From NCBI GenBank assembly GCA_000151295.1, contig GG745364.1:271402-330040 (forward strand): DNA of 58,639 nucleotides, in the 5' to 3' direction. Positions 11,204-22,431 of this stretch are shown here, in pieces; position 1 is the first letter of the stretch, and each line of letters begins with the position of its first letter. The notes beneath the pieces are model-generated. The model searched no databases. It was not told where the DNA came from and saw only the letters and a list, made by a program, of their open reading frames with translations. The stretch comes from Allomyces macrogynus ATCC 38327 (Eukaryota; Blastocladiomycota; Blastocladiomycetes; Blastocladiales; Blastocladiaceae). The position numbers and the translations under genes are program-made.

Positions 11204-11564
11204 CCTTGAATATATGTTGAACACAGGTGCAATCAAAGAAAACAAACCGCCCCCGCAAAGAGCTCGTGCCTGGAAAGTTTCTCCACCCAAAACGGAACCA
11301 TATCAGTCGCAGTCGACTCTCAAAAATGGCTGATCAAGCCCTGGCCCTGATCGCCTCCAGGGCGGGCGACTTTGTCAGAGAGTTCGGCTCGCGTTTGTGG
11401 TATTTTGTTGTTTTTGTTTGCCTTTGCCGTTCCACGCACGGCTCCGGCTCCTTGCGTTCAACGGGAACGTTGGAGGCTCTGTCCAGGTGTAAGACTCGTT
11501 TGAACACTAACAGACTCCGACATTGCATCGTTTGTCCAAAACCAATCCCGGATCCCAATTCCAT
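11204..11564. other. Convergent 3' intergenic region
   Basis: About 360 bp between the 3' ends of the sensor gene and the F-box gene. If the donor at 10930 is used, a last sensor exon could start near 11227 (VQSKKTNRPRKELVPG frame). Otherwise I see nothing. Confidence 0.35.
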
Positions 11565-13251
11565 TCACTCTAAGATATCTACTCCACCTTGCCCCTCCCC
11601 TGACACCCCACCCACCCCCACCACCGTGGCCGCCGCCATCGCGGCCGCCCTATCCTCGCGCACCCTCCGCACATGCCCGCGCAACCGCGACGTCCGCGCA
11701 TGCAATCTTGCATGCATCAAGAACGGATCGCACCGGTGCGCGTCGCGACACGCCTCGCAAAACACATAGTCGCAGCTCAAGCACACGCGCGGCATATCAT
11801 GGTACATGTCGTCGCGCGCGAGATGCACGTCAAGGTAACACTCGGAACAGGTCTGTGCGGTCGAATTGCACAGGACGCAGACGGCGCCCTCGACACAGGA
11901 CGCACAGTGCGTCACGTCGCATCGCGGACACGTGTAGTGCGTCGCGCATTGCCCGCATCGCGGGCGGCGGCACTTGTCGCACCGGACCACGGGCGTACGC
12001 GCGCACCGGGGCGCGAGCGGTGGTGCGGTCGTACCGGCGGGTTGGGCGCCGGGGGTGCCGAGGGCCGCGAGGCCGGCGGCTGGTGGTGGCGGATTCGCGG
12101 GGAGGACAGGTCCAGCGGGCACGTGCGCGTCGTCCCCTTCGAGGTCCCCGGACTCGCAACAATGCGGGCAATCGAGCGCGCCGCAGGCGTCGCACGCGAC
12201 AATGGACGCGGCGTGGCACCACGTGCAAACGGCGTCAGCGACCCCCTGTGTGGCCGCGTGCGGGCAGATCGACGCGATACTGACAAGATGCGACGCGCAG
12301 AACACGCGGTGGCAGCGCAGGCATTCGGAGGTCGGGTCGCAGACGGCACATGCGGCGACGGGACACCCGTACTCGTCGTGCGTTGTCGTGTAGGCGTGCA
12401 GGCTGGTCATGCACTGCATGCACAGCGCCACGGTGAGCGGGTGCGGGTGCGGCGTCAAAAAGGCGGCCACGGATTGCAGCAGCAGGTACTGGTCGGTCGT
12501 TGGCTCGTCGTCGAGGTAGATGCGCTTGAGCGTTGGGAGCAGAAAGGACGGGGTGGCCGGTGCGGGTGCTGGTGGTAGTGGTGCAGCTGGGGTCGTCGGA
12601 CTCGCAAGTGGTAGCGGCGATCCAGGGGCTGTGAGGACAGGTGGTGGTGGGCCGATTGCAGCGGCAATTGCGGCGGGCGGCGAGGCAATGGCGCGCGAAC
12701 GGCGTACGGCGTCGGTGAAGCAGTCAATGAGGAGCAGCGTCTTAGCGTTGATCGTTTCGAGGTTGGGGAACATCTGCTTTCCGACACACGCCAACGATCA
12801 GCAACGAATCCACTCGTCGTCCAAGCAGCAAAACAAAAATATATACCTGAAAAAACCCAACCACGTCCAACCGCTCCGTCAAGACAAACGCCGGCATCCA
12901 AATTGTCTTGATCTGCGCGCGAAATCTCGACGGGTGCAACCGGCGCGCCAAAATAGGGCAAAAGAGCGCGCACTGGTCCATCCACCGCAAATTCAAGTCT
13001 TCGAACCGCTTGGCGTCGTCCAGTGCAGGCCACAGTCAGAGTGCCGGCGTCGAGTAGATGATGCGCGTCAGCTGCCAGTTGGCCGCTGCGAGCACAATCA
13101 GGTCCGGGTAGTCGAGGTACTCAACGACCATCATGAGCAGTTCCTCGGAGAGCGCCAGAAGCTGCGGCCGCTCGTGCAGCATCGACGGAAATGCCGACGT
13201 CGGTGTCGGACGGCCGCCCGTGAGGTGGTGCGTTGGGCTTAGCGGCGTCAT
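11565..13251 (-). CDS. F-box protein with Cys/His-rich zinc-binding region (in-frame TGA)
   Basis: An F-box-like segment (LLALSEELLMMVVEYLDYPD, then LIVLAAANWQLTRI) is followed by LDDAKRFEDLNLRWMDQCAL in the same frame. An intron at 12846-12777 (donor GTATAT, acceptor AAAG) joins to a long C-terminal exon. That exon encodes KQMFPNLETINAKT and then a Pro/Ala linker. It ends in a region with at least ten CxxC or CxxH pairs (for example CDKCRRPRCGQC, CPRCDVTHCASC and CLSCDYVFCEAC), consistent with treble-clef or B-box-like zinc sites. F-box proteins usually deliver substrates to SCF ubiquitin ligases. The first usable ATG is 13251. The same frame is open further upstream to MDDNEQEPPQI, which is cut off by a TAA at about 13427. 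Oddly, a TGA lies in frame at 13036-13038 between STPAL and LWPALDD, with no plausible intron around it. Family placement beyond the F-box is unknown. Confidence 0.65.
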
Positions 13252-13995
13252 GCCGCCTGGCGCACGCGTGCGGTAGTGCGCGTGCGCAGTATTGATCGGG
13301 GTCGGAACGCCATGGGATGTGCTGCTTGTCGTGATTGGTGGAGGCACAGCCGTCGGCAAGCTTGCGCTTGTCGCGCCATTTCCGACCGTGCTTGCGCTAG
13401 TGTTTGCGCTTGAGATGCTGCCGCCTTAAATTTGCGGAGGCTCCTGCTCGTTGTCGTCCATTGCGGGTAGTTGTGACGTTCGTCGTGGTCGAGAACGAGC
13501 AGATCGTAATGTTTCGATGCTGACGGTGGTTGGCGACGCCGTGGAAGCACAGCAGCCTTCCGCATGACCGGCACATGATTGCGCCAGCACGCTTGGCCGA
13601 TCCCTCACTCGCACCCGCACAAACGCTGCGTGCAGCACGGCCAGCATCCGGCTTTGGATATAAGCCGATGTATGGGGTGCCTGCTGATGCTTTGGCTCAC
13701 AGTCAAGTAAGGATGCTGAACACGCGCTCAACCCGGGCCACGGCCATTTGGCCCTCGCTTCGACGACCACATTTCGCGGAGGAGCGCCACGAGCGCCCAA
13801 GGTGACAGGCGCAGCACGTGCCGGTTGCTGGATCCACATCATTGATCCCGTTAGTCCAAACAAGATTCGGACAAACCTTGGCCACGACACTGCTCCAGGT
13901 GCTTCGCCCGCGCGCGCGCTCTCCACTTCTCCCTCGATTGGCCGTCGACCGCCCGTCGTCCACAGTTTGGCCCCCACCGAGCCGCTTCCGCCAAG
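13252..13995. other. Divergent intergenic region
   Basis: About 740 bp between the F-box gene (-) and the ankyrin-repeat gene (+). Adjacent to the F-box start the frame stays open in Ser/Thr/Ala-rich sequence up to the TAA near 13427. I see no TATA box or RNA gene. Confidence 0.4.
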
Positions 13996-16389
13996 ATGGC
14001 ACGCCAAGGAAGCGTACCTGCACCGCCACCGCTCGACATAAACGACGTGTTGAACATTGACGGCCTCGTGAGCGATGAGCGCCCGGCCGAGGTCACGCAT
14101 GGCGCGCCTCCGCCCGCTCAGTGCGGTCCCATCGCTCCCAACGACGCGCTTCCAGCGACAACGTCGCTCAACTACGCGATTCACGCGATTCCAATGCCCA
14201 CGTCGCTGCCCAGCTCACACTCGGCCGCGAGCGGTACGGCGTCGTCAAGCAGCGCGTCGCTATTTGACGGATATCACGCCACCGCCGCCGCCGCGGTCGC
14301 TATTCATTCGAACTCGCACACGGCCGCGAACCAGCCCAATTTTACACTGCCAAGCACGAGCACCGCGCCAAGTCCTGCTGCAAACGCCGTGTCGCTCGAG
14401 GCTCTGCTTGCACTTATCAACGCGCAGCCGGGCGTCAACGGTGCCGCGCTACCTTTGGTTGCCGGTCGCTCGGACAACACGATGCTCGCGGGTACCGTGG
14501 CCAACCCGCCCTATCCGTTCTCAATGCAGTTCCTTCCTGGCGCGCCCTTGCCCGGATCGCCTGGCACCGCCTTCCCGCGCAACGGATCGCCTGCGGCCGC
14601 GTCGACGCCGAGTCCCGCCGCAAGCGCCGTCTCGTCTGATGCCTATGTCGCGGCCAGTGCGCAGTTGACCGCGAGCGGTGCTGGCTCGCAGCTCTCGCTA
14701 TTTACGTCGCTGCCACCGCAGACTCCGGTGCTGCCCGTCGGTGCCAATGGCCTTGCGTCCCCGCTCTACCAGCTGATGCAGGCGCTCGAGCAAGCGCAAG
14801 CCATTGTCACGCAGCTGGCCACGGGTGGGAACGCGTCCCCTATCCCGGCCACGCCCCCACCGCCGCGCGCGCTCAAGGACGCGCTGGTCACGTCCGCGAC
14901 GCTCAAGGCCGACGCGACGCTCGCTGACGCGCGCAACGCCGCTGCGCCGTTCGTCTGCGGCAAGTCGTCATGGGACGCGTGGACCGTGACCATGCAGGAC
15001 TCGCCGGCCAGTAAGCCGTCGTCCATGTGTGAGCTGTACCTGCACGTGTTACTTGCAGGCGCCGAGAACCAGCTGCTCGAGCCGGCGCCTGACGCGGTTG
15101 TACGCATGCACGTCAAGATTGAGATCCAATCGCTCAAGCGGCCCGACATGCCAATGGAGACCGTGTTTGACGGCTGGCACGCGTTTACGGCGCGGCCCAT
15201 GGTCGAGTTGCACGTGCGATTCACGCGCGTGTTGGCGAAGCCGAAGAACCAACGCGAGAACCGGCTCAAGATTACGATCACGCCCGTGGGTGGTGAATCG
15301 ATGGTCGTTGCAGGGTGTACGTGCCAAGTTCTCCGAATTTGGCTTGTCGTGGTCCGGATCTGACGCAGATTGTTGTTTCCGACAGTGCCCTCGACTATTA
15401 CGTTCCAGTCGCGGCGCACGGGTGATCGCAAGACCAAGCCGGCGGCCGACGAGTCGTCCACACCCACGTCCTCCTCGTCCTCCTCTGCGCCCGCGCCGCC
15501 CACGCCTTCACCCAGGGGTCAGGCCACCAAGAAGCGCTCTGTCGGCCAAAGGGACGCCGCATCGACCGACGGACTCTCTGCGATCTCCGACGATCAGGTC
15601 GAGGACGTGCGCCGGATGATCGCCAATGGTGGCGCCGTCGCCGAAATTGGCAAGATTCTCGGGGGGTGCGCGGTGCCGTACGACGTGCGGCGCGACCTGC
15701 TCGAAACGGTGCTGCGCGTGCACTTGGTCACGAACCCGCCCGCGCAGCCGGGGCCGTGGTCGGCGGCCGAGTTTGATCTTGTCGTGACGTGGCTCAGCGA
15801 CGCGCCGGGCAAGTCGGTCTGGACCGGTACGTGATGGCACGGAATGAGTCGGGTCGGTCGTGATGATTGCTGATAGTTCCACGCTTTTGTAGACCACATG
15901 CTCGTGCACGACGTTGCGCAGCGGTGCTTTGACCGTGACCAGCTGCGTGCGATGTTCCGGCCGCTACTGTCGACGACCTCGTCCACCGCCACGCCCGCCA
16001 GTCCCACGGCGACCGCCCTTCGCCTTGCCCTCGTCACTCCCAACAAGGACGGGCGCACGCCCGCGCACGTCGCGGCCTACTGCGTGAACGTCGAGTTCCT
16101 GGTCCTCGTCGGCCAAGTCTACCCGATGGCGCTCGCGCAGCTGAATGCCATGACCAGGACGTCGTTCTTGCACAGTTTGGCTGGCCGCGACGGTGCCGCG
16201 GACGCGCTGCAGCGTTTGCGCGACGAGTTGCCGCCGGAGATCATGGATAAGGCCGTCCGCGCGATCAACACGGACGGGTGCACACCGCTCGCAATGGCCG
16301 AGCACAAGGCCAAGGTGAAGAAGCGGGACGAGGCGTGGCGGACGGTCGAGATGCTGAGCGAGATGGTCGCGGCGATGCAGGTCGCGTAA
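13996..16389 (+). CDS. Large protein with unknown central domain and C-terminal ankyrin-like repeats
   Basis: The start is ATG 13996 in the context GCCAAGATGGC. Exons 13996-15316, 15386-15826 and 15893-16389 sum to 753 codons with in-phase GTACGT introns. The first 310 residues are low-complexity Ala/Ser/Pro. A folded domain of about 130 residues follows, running from CGKSSWDAWTVTMQ through VVRMHVKIEIQSLKRPDMPM to ENRLKITITPVGGESMVVAG. A Ser/Pro linker leads to helical sequence (DDQVEDVRRMIANGGAVAEI) and two ankyrin-like units (NKDGRTPAHVAAYCVNVEFL and NTDGCTPLAMAEHKAKVKKR). A disordered head, beta-rich domain and ankyrin tail recall Spt23/Mga2-type or Rel-like regulators, but none of their signature motifs is visible, so I leave the function open. 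Confidence 0.75.
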
Positions 16390-16955
16390 GGCGGTCCTGT
16401 GGGTTGAAGACGGACAGGGGCGGACTTTACCCTTTGATACCCGCTGCCGCGGGAAACCGCGCCCTCCCCCCGAGGAGCGCAAAGAGGCCGATTTTTGCGT
16501 GTATATCGAGTGAGCTTGAAGTTTTGTGCGATGTCATGCTGGTCGTTATGTGATCCTCGAATATAGATTTCCTGCCGATTCGAGCTCATGGCGAGTCGTC
16601 GTCTGGCTTTTCTCTTCCACAAACAGCGACAATGCGAGCAGGAAATGCTCAGATGCAGCGAAAGCGGGCTTCTCCACCGTCTGGTATAGGTTTACCGTCT
16701 CCTTGGCCAGCAACGTTGGCGCGTCGACCCGCATGCTCAGCTCGTTTCAATCTCAGCAACAACATGCAAGGCAACTGCAGAACACGAATGAGAAATATCT
16801 ATTTCCGTGTTCGGCCAAGCACAAACAACCAAGGATGCTGGAAATTGGGCCAGAAAAACAACGACAAAAATGGTGACAGAAATGTGGCCACACGGCTACG
16901 CATGGCATGCCGCTGACAGCGCTCGCGCACGACCGCAAAGTCCCAACGGGGACGT
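16390..16955. other. Convergent 3' intergenic region
   Basis: About 565 bp between the 3' ends of the ankyrin gene and VCX1. It is less GC-rich than flanking coding DNA. I see no gene here. Confidence 0.4.
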
Positions 16956-18610
16956 TTACGGGTGGATGAAGAAGGCAATCGCGAGAATCAGGTAGGTCTA
17001 CAGAAATTCAGGTCAAAGGAGATCAGTCTAGGCCACGATACTGTCCACTCTAAGCCGATTTCAAAACTGCGTACCGCGAGAAGCATCACTCCCTCGAGCC
17101 AGTTACTGCGGCCGTCGGCAATCAGGTAGTTGACAACGAGCACCGCGATAAACAGGACGGCCGTGTCGAAGAGCTCAAAGTAGAGCGTCATGGGCTGGTT
17201 GATGATCCAACCAACAACGACCAGGAGGGGCGTGACGAACAGCGCGATCTGCATCGACGAACCGATGGCAACGCCCAGAGCGAGCTCCATCTTGTTGCGC
17301 ATCGCGACGGTCACGGCGGTGACGTGCTCAGCAGCGTTGCCGACGATCCTATGAGGGGAGGAGCTGTCCGTCAAGGGCCGTTTGAGCGTTTCCCTATCGG
17401 TAAAAAAGGATCACGTACGGAAGCAGAATCAGCGCGACAAACGTCTCGGACAGGCCTGCCTCCTTGGTGAGACCCTCGATACTCCCGACCAAAAACTCGG
17501 AGCACATCTACAATCGATCAATCGCGCTCGTTAGCGTCTCGCCTCACCCACCTCCCACGAGTGGCAGCAAAGCACGCACCGCAACAAGAATCGTCGACAC
17601 CAAGAGCAGCCCAATCGAGAACCAAAGCGTGAGCACGGGGACTTCCTCCTCGTCCGATGGCTCGCCCGTGTAGAGCCCCGCGTGCGTCTTGAGCTGGAAG
17701 AAGATGAAGAGCATGTAGACGATCAAGAGAATGATGGCGGTGCCGTGCGACAGAACGAGCAGCTTGGTTTCGACTTCCTCGTTGAGCGACGGGAACGACG
17801 CGACGAACGCGGCGGGCACGAGCAGCGACATGACGGAAATACCGAGCAGCGAGGTCGACGTGTTGGCAGCGGTGCGGTTGAACGTCTGCTCGAACCGGTT
17901 GTACCCGCCACACAGGAAGCAGAAGCCCGTGACGAGGAGCAGGTTCTAATTGGCGGTTGGCGCTTGTGGTGAGCTGGATGCGGTCGGGAAGATGGTGGAC
18001 GCGACAGGTGCGTAGATACCGAAAGAATACTGCCGAGCAGCGTCGACTGCACGACCGTAACAAGGCCCTTGGACAGGGCAATAATGGCCATGATGATTTC
18101 GACGGCGTTCCCAAACGTGGCTATTTCGATTGGGCACAGCGGCACGCAGTGAGCATGAAGTCGCGCCTTCCACGCCCATTTCCTTATCCACCCTTCATCA
18201 ACCACGACACGACACGTACCGTTCAGCAACCCGCCAATTGTCTCGTTCGTGCGCAGCGCAATCTCTTCGGTCGCGAACCCGAGCAAACTCGCGAGCGGGA
18301 CAATCGCGAGGAAGTTAAGAATGAACGTCGGGATCGGGCCCCACTCGAGCAGGTCCGAAATGACGCCGAGAATAATGAAGATGAGCAGCACATTGAGCCA
18401 CGACTTCTTGATCGTGACCATCAGCGACGACATGAACGTCGGTTCTGGGTGGTGCACGACGCCCTGGCCAGCTTCCACATCACCACCGCCCGAGCGAGCG
18501 AGCGACGTTTGCGACGCGGTCACGGCGGCAGCAGCGGATGCGATATCGCCAGAGGCCGACGCGAGCGGCGCCGAACTGTCGTTCGACTGGAGAGCGGTCG
18601 GTTTCGACAT
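16956..18610 (-). CDS. VCX1: Vacuolar Ca2+/H+ exchanger (CaCA family)
   Basis: This antiporter uses the proton gradient to move Ca2+ into the vacuole. The first ATG of the frame is 18610. Exons join cleanly through donors GTACGT, GTATCT, GTGGGA, GTACGT and GTACGC to end at TAA 16956. A hydrophilic Ser/Ala-rich head is followed by membrane helices ([38 protein letters not shown]). The two alpha-repeat signatures are present: [20 protein letters not shown] in the first half and [20 protein letters not shown] in the second. Both contain the GNxxE/GNAAEH residues that form the cation site. An acidic loop ([10 protein letters not shown]) lies between the halves and the last helix is [12 protein letters not shown]. 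No long N-terminal autoinhibitory region is evident. Confidence 0.95.
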
Positions 18611-19594
18611 GGAGTTGGTGCTGATGCTGAGGTCGGGGGTTCGCGGCGGATGCGGCCGGGGCTGCTTGAGCAAGGTGCTGGACGTGCAAAAAGTCGGAGT
18701 CGTTGGGTGACCAGCTCGCGCGCGCGCGTGTACTCTTGGTGCTGGTCGTCGGGCGCGTGGTGGGTTTGATGGAGAGAGAAGAGGTCAAAAGCGAGGAGGA
18801 GAGTTCGAGAACCGAGCGAACATTGCTTGATGGCCGTTGGCTCATCAGTATGCCCTGGAGTGTGTGGCGTTTGACTTGGCGCGCCGAGCGCATGTTTGCC
18901 TTCGCCGAGTTTGCATTGCGCTTGCTTTCTCTGCCTCACCCAGTCCCTGGCTATCTTTTCATGGAAGAAGGCGCGAAGCGTCCCCACGCGCCGTCGTCTT
19001 GTGTTGACTGGGGGTTGGGTCAAAGTGCCTGTTCTCGGTTCTCGAAAATGAACGCCGCCGTCATGGGATATTTCGGGCGTCGTGTGCGAGGGTGAACACA
19101 CACGCGCGCGCGTCCAGCATCTGGCCCACGACGACGACGATGGACGCGCGCTCAGAGGCTGTGGTGGACCCGCAGCCCTGGCCCATAATGTCGTGGGACA
19201 CCAGTTGGATGTGTTATTGCGCTCCCGGAGGAGTGCTCGTTGCTGCTGACAATTGTTTTGACCGGCTCACGCGCGCGGCAGGCGCAAAGCGAGCTACACT
19301 GGAGAGGACGAGTTGTTGTCCACAAACGGGCAACAAACGGCTGTTGCCCGTGGCCAAAAGCACAATTCGCGCTTGAAAGTGTTTACCAGACGCTCAAGAA
19401 ACCGTGCGTACGATCGCTGGTTCCTCGGAACCCCGTCATGTACGCGTGTCGCGTCCAGATGGGATCACGTCCTCGATCAAAGGGCGTTTTGACGCGTCAA
19501 TCCCCTCAGGGTCATAGCGGGTGTAATGATTGCTTGAAGGACTTTGGACCCCTGACAGGCACCGCGATACGCCCGTCAACTCATAGCAGCTCCC
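18611..19594. other. Divergent intergenic region, VCX1 to REV7-like locus
   Basis: About 980 bp. It holds the VCX1 promoter and 5' UTR; the frame upstream of the VCX1 ATG begins only with TTG. The N-terminal HORMA exon expected for the REV7-like locus is not visible here. Confidence 0.4.
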
Positions 19595-20387
19595 ATGCTC
19601 CAAGTCCTCCCCGCCGGATCCCTCCTGTCGGCCACGGTGAGTTTGGGCATCGTACATTCGCTCCGTCCTCGCCTCGCTCGAACCCGATTTACATCGCGGC
19701 CTGATCGACAATCTCGCCCTGCTCGTGCTGGACGGGGACCGCGTCATGGACCGGCTCGTGTTCCAGATCGACTGGCCCGCACGGACCGGTGGGGTGCCGG
19801 AGGAAGTGAGGAGGGGGAAAGGGCGAGAGTGCCTTTGTTATTGACGGTGTCAAAAGTGGGTGGAGAGAGCTGGGCTGACGCGCCTGCGGATCTGAGTCTG
19901 GTCGCGCCCGTCGACGAACAAGCGCTCTTCGCGTTTCTTCAAGGGCGCGCTTGTCTCGATGCACGTGGTCGAATCGTCACTCCCGCCGCCCCCCGCCGAA
20001 TGCCACGTTTACGATTACCATGGACCTGGCCAACGATGTGCTCACAGATCCGAAGCGCGATATGAACCGTGCCGCGAGGGTACGCATCCCCTGATATCCT
20101 CATGCGCAAGTTCTCTCGTCTGAATCATGCGGTGGTGCTGCGTAGTCCGACCAGTGGGTCCCCGCGGACTCGGGCGTGCCCGACGTGGAAGAGATCAAGA
20201 GCACGCACGGGTTCAGCTTCCACCCGGTGAGGACCATTGGTACGCACCTTGTCCGAGTACGCTTGCATTGCGCCGCCGATCCCGCATCCCCCACGAAACT
20301 GACACACGCCCCGGTGCTATGTAGGTCGTCGTCTTTACGGAACGGTTCCCGGACCGCGCGGTGACCCCACCCATGCCGATGGACTAG
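19595..20387 (+). pseudogene. REV7: REV7/MAD2L2-like HORMA locus, apparently broken
   Basis: Pieces in order match the second half of a REV7 HORMA domain: YIRSVLASLEPDLHRGLIDN with LALLVLDGDRVMDRLVFQID, DEQALFAFLQ, ALVSMHVVESSLPPPPAEC, TFTITMDLANDVLTDPKRD and, after a GTACGC...GTAG intron (20080-20147), SDQWVPADSGVPDVEEIKST. A final exon may encode VVVFTERFPD and end at TAG 20387. Joining the central pieces needs two +1 frame changes, at about 19942 (after a GGG) and at about 20003 (beside a C run). The last junction is also off by one. The N-terminal third of the HORMA fold is not found. REV7 is an adaptor for DNA polymerase zeta. This is either a pseudogene or an intact gene hit by base-calling errors. 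The assignment rests on the order and spacing of the fragments. Confidence 0.5.
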
Positions 20388-21106
20388 CTGGCCGCCGGCA
20401 AGTCGAGCGAGGTCACCCTCCCGCACCCACGGCAGTAGGGGCGCAGCGCAGGCCAAGGATGCGACGGCGACCAGGCCTAACTCGGCGCGGCATGCATGGT
20501 CGCCGATTCCAGCCAGCCGCCCCGTGGACTCGCGCGTGGTCGCCGTGCCGTGTGCGACAGTTGTCGACGGCACCCATGGGCGGAGCACGGCCGCGGACGC
20601 GAGGCGAGACCGCGCGGGACTCGCACCACGCCACGCCGGGCGAGGACCGGCCGACCGGTCACGTCGGCGCGGGTTGATAGCATGGAGACTCGCGGATGGC
20701 GCGCGTGAGCCCGCGATGGGTACCAAGGAAAGGGGGTGTTGAAAGACATATTTTTGACGAGGCTTGATTTTTGTTGCAGCCCGGAGTGGACGTGGGGTAC
20801 GGAGTCGTTTGCTCGATCGCACTTGCTTGATGGACCCTCCAAGCACGGTCTTCCTGTGGACTGCCGATCTGCCCGCTCGCTGGTCTCTTTCCGCATGCCC
20901 CACCTGCGTGCACGTTTGGGCCAATCCATAAAAAGCGCAACGGATTGATGTCTTTTCTTGCTGCTGGTCGAGCTATTATCGTACAAGTGCGCCCACGCCA
21001 GTGTGTCTGTGGAGAATGAATCGATCCATCATCGACCGATCAAGAGAGCCGCCGCCGCTCATTGCAAACCGCACGCCAAACCCCATCACCACCACCATGC
21101 GGCTAT
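20388..21106. other. Intergenic region, no gene seen
   Basis: About 720 bp between the REV7-like locus and the 3' end of the TMEM41-like gene. Short frames on both strands look like chance ORFs. Confidence 0.4.
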
Positions 21107-22431
21107 TTACCGCACCGGCGACATTGGCGACGCGAGCCCGACCTGGACCATGGCGGGCGACGTCGCCCTACTCGCTCCACCGCGCGCCGCCGCCGGCACA
21201 ACGGACGACGTGGCCCCGGTCACGACGCGCACGACGACGGGCGTCGTGACCCTGGATCCCGGCTTACTCGCATGATCCTGCTCGACCAACAACTCCTCCT
21301 CGTCACTCCACTCTCCCGCCGCGGCCGCGTCCCGCTCCACCGCGATCCGCTGCCGCCTGCGCACCCAAATCGGCACGACGGACATGACCGCAAACACGGC
21401 GACCGCCGCCACATTCATCGGGTTCATCCAGACCGACTCGCCACCGTTCAATTCATGCAACGAGGTCCCGGCCCGCGCATAGACGAACGACGGCGGGATG
21501 ACACCAACAAACGTTGCGATCGCGAACGTCGGCAAGGGCACGCTGAGGTGCGGCGAGGCGAGGTTGATGAACCAGTTGGGCAGTAACGGGGTCGCGCGGA
21601 GGAAGACAATGTAGTTGAAGAGCGACGTGCGGTGCGTGTCGATGTCGGACTGCCATGACGCGAGCCGGGCGCCTATCAGGCGGTGCAGGATCGAGGTGCC
21701 GAAGGTGCGCGAGAGGAAGTAGCATGCGGAGGCGCCGAGGGAGGTGCATGTGCAGACGAGCAGGATGGCGATGGGGAGCGGGAAGAGGGCGCCGGCGAGG
21801 ATCCTATCGGCGTGGAGGACGGGTGAGCGAAGGAAACGTGGTTCGAGGAGAAGGGGCACAAACGCACGTCATCATCAGACTGCCGGGCACCGAGAGCGTT
21901 TGCAGGAACGTGTAGAGCAGGCAGAACGCGGCGACGACGGTCCCCTGGTGCGTCGTGCTCACGTCGAGGACGGCCGTTGCGATCGCGGCCAATTCGTCGA
22001 CGGAACTCGGCATGTGCAGGACGTCGCGTTGGCTAATGCATGTCGTGATCATCCATCATTAGCATCCTGCACTCCATTGCACGCCCCCAGACGCGTCACA
22101 AATGAAATATAGCGCACCTCTCGGTCAATGGTGGCGCCGTCGCCACGACAATCGCCAAGAACACGCCAAACACGACCACGACCGCGGATATGATCCAAGC
22201 CGGGTGCACATCTGCGCGTCGTGCCACGGCCCGGTCGGGTTCCACGGCAGCACCGGCCTCGAGGTCGACATTGGAGTCGCTGGCCGCTGACGCAGGGCGC
22301 GACGGGACGGCCGCGTACGCTGGCTCTCTTCTTGTGCACGACTGCCAGATGCGCGCGAACCAGCTCGGCGCGCGGTCGTGTGCGTCGTCGATGGTGATCC
22401 TGACGAGGGAGGAGCAGGACGGATGGGACAT
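21107..22431 (-). CDS. TMEM41: TMEM41/VTT-domain (SNARE-associated, DedA-like) membrane protein
   Basis: TMEM41 proteins are ER membrane proteins; TMEM41B acts as a lipid scramblase in autophagy and lipid mobilisation. The start is ATG 22431. Exons 22431-22118, 22032-21868 and 21803-21107 sum to 392 codons with in-phase introns. A cytoplasmic head is followed by a first helix (IISAVVVVFGVFLAIVVATA). The VTT domain then runs from FCLLYTFLQTLSVPGSLMMT through ILAGALFPLPIAILLVCTC and SLGASACYFLSRTFGT to RATPLLPNWFINLASPHLSV and FVGVIPPSFVYARAGTSLHE. These match TMEM41 landmarks: the GxLFP motif, RxTPxLPNWFIN and GVxPPSFVxxxAGTxL. The tail after the last helix (VAAVAVFAVMSVVPIWVRRR) is hydrophilic. 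The upstream open frame to 22785 is probably 5' UTR. Confidence 0.92.

Noticed and set aside
18611..18673. N-terminal extension of VCX1
   Set aside because: The upstream part of the frame begins with TTG, not ATG; the first ATG is 18610.
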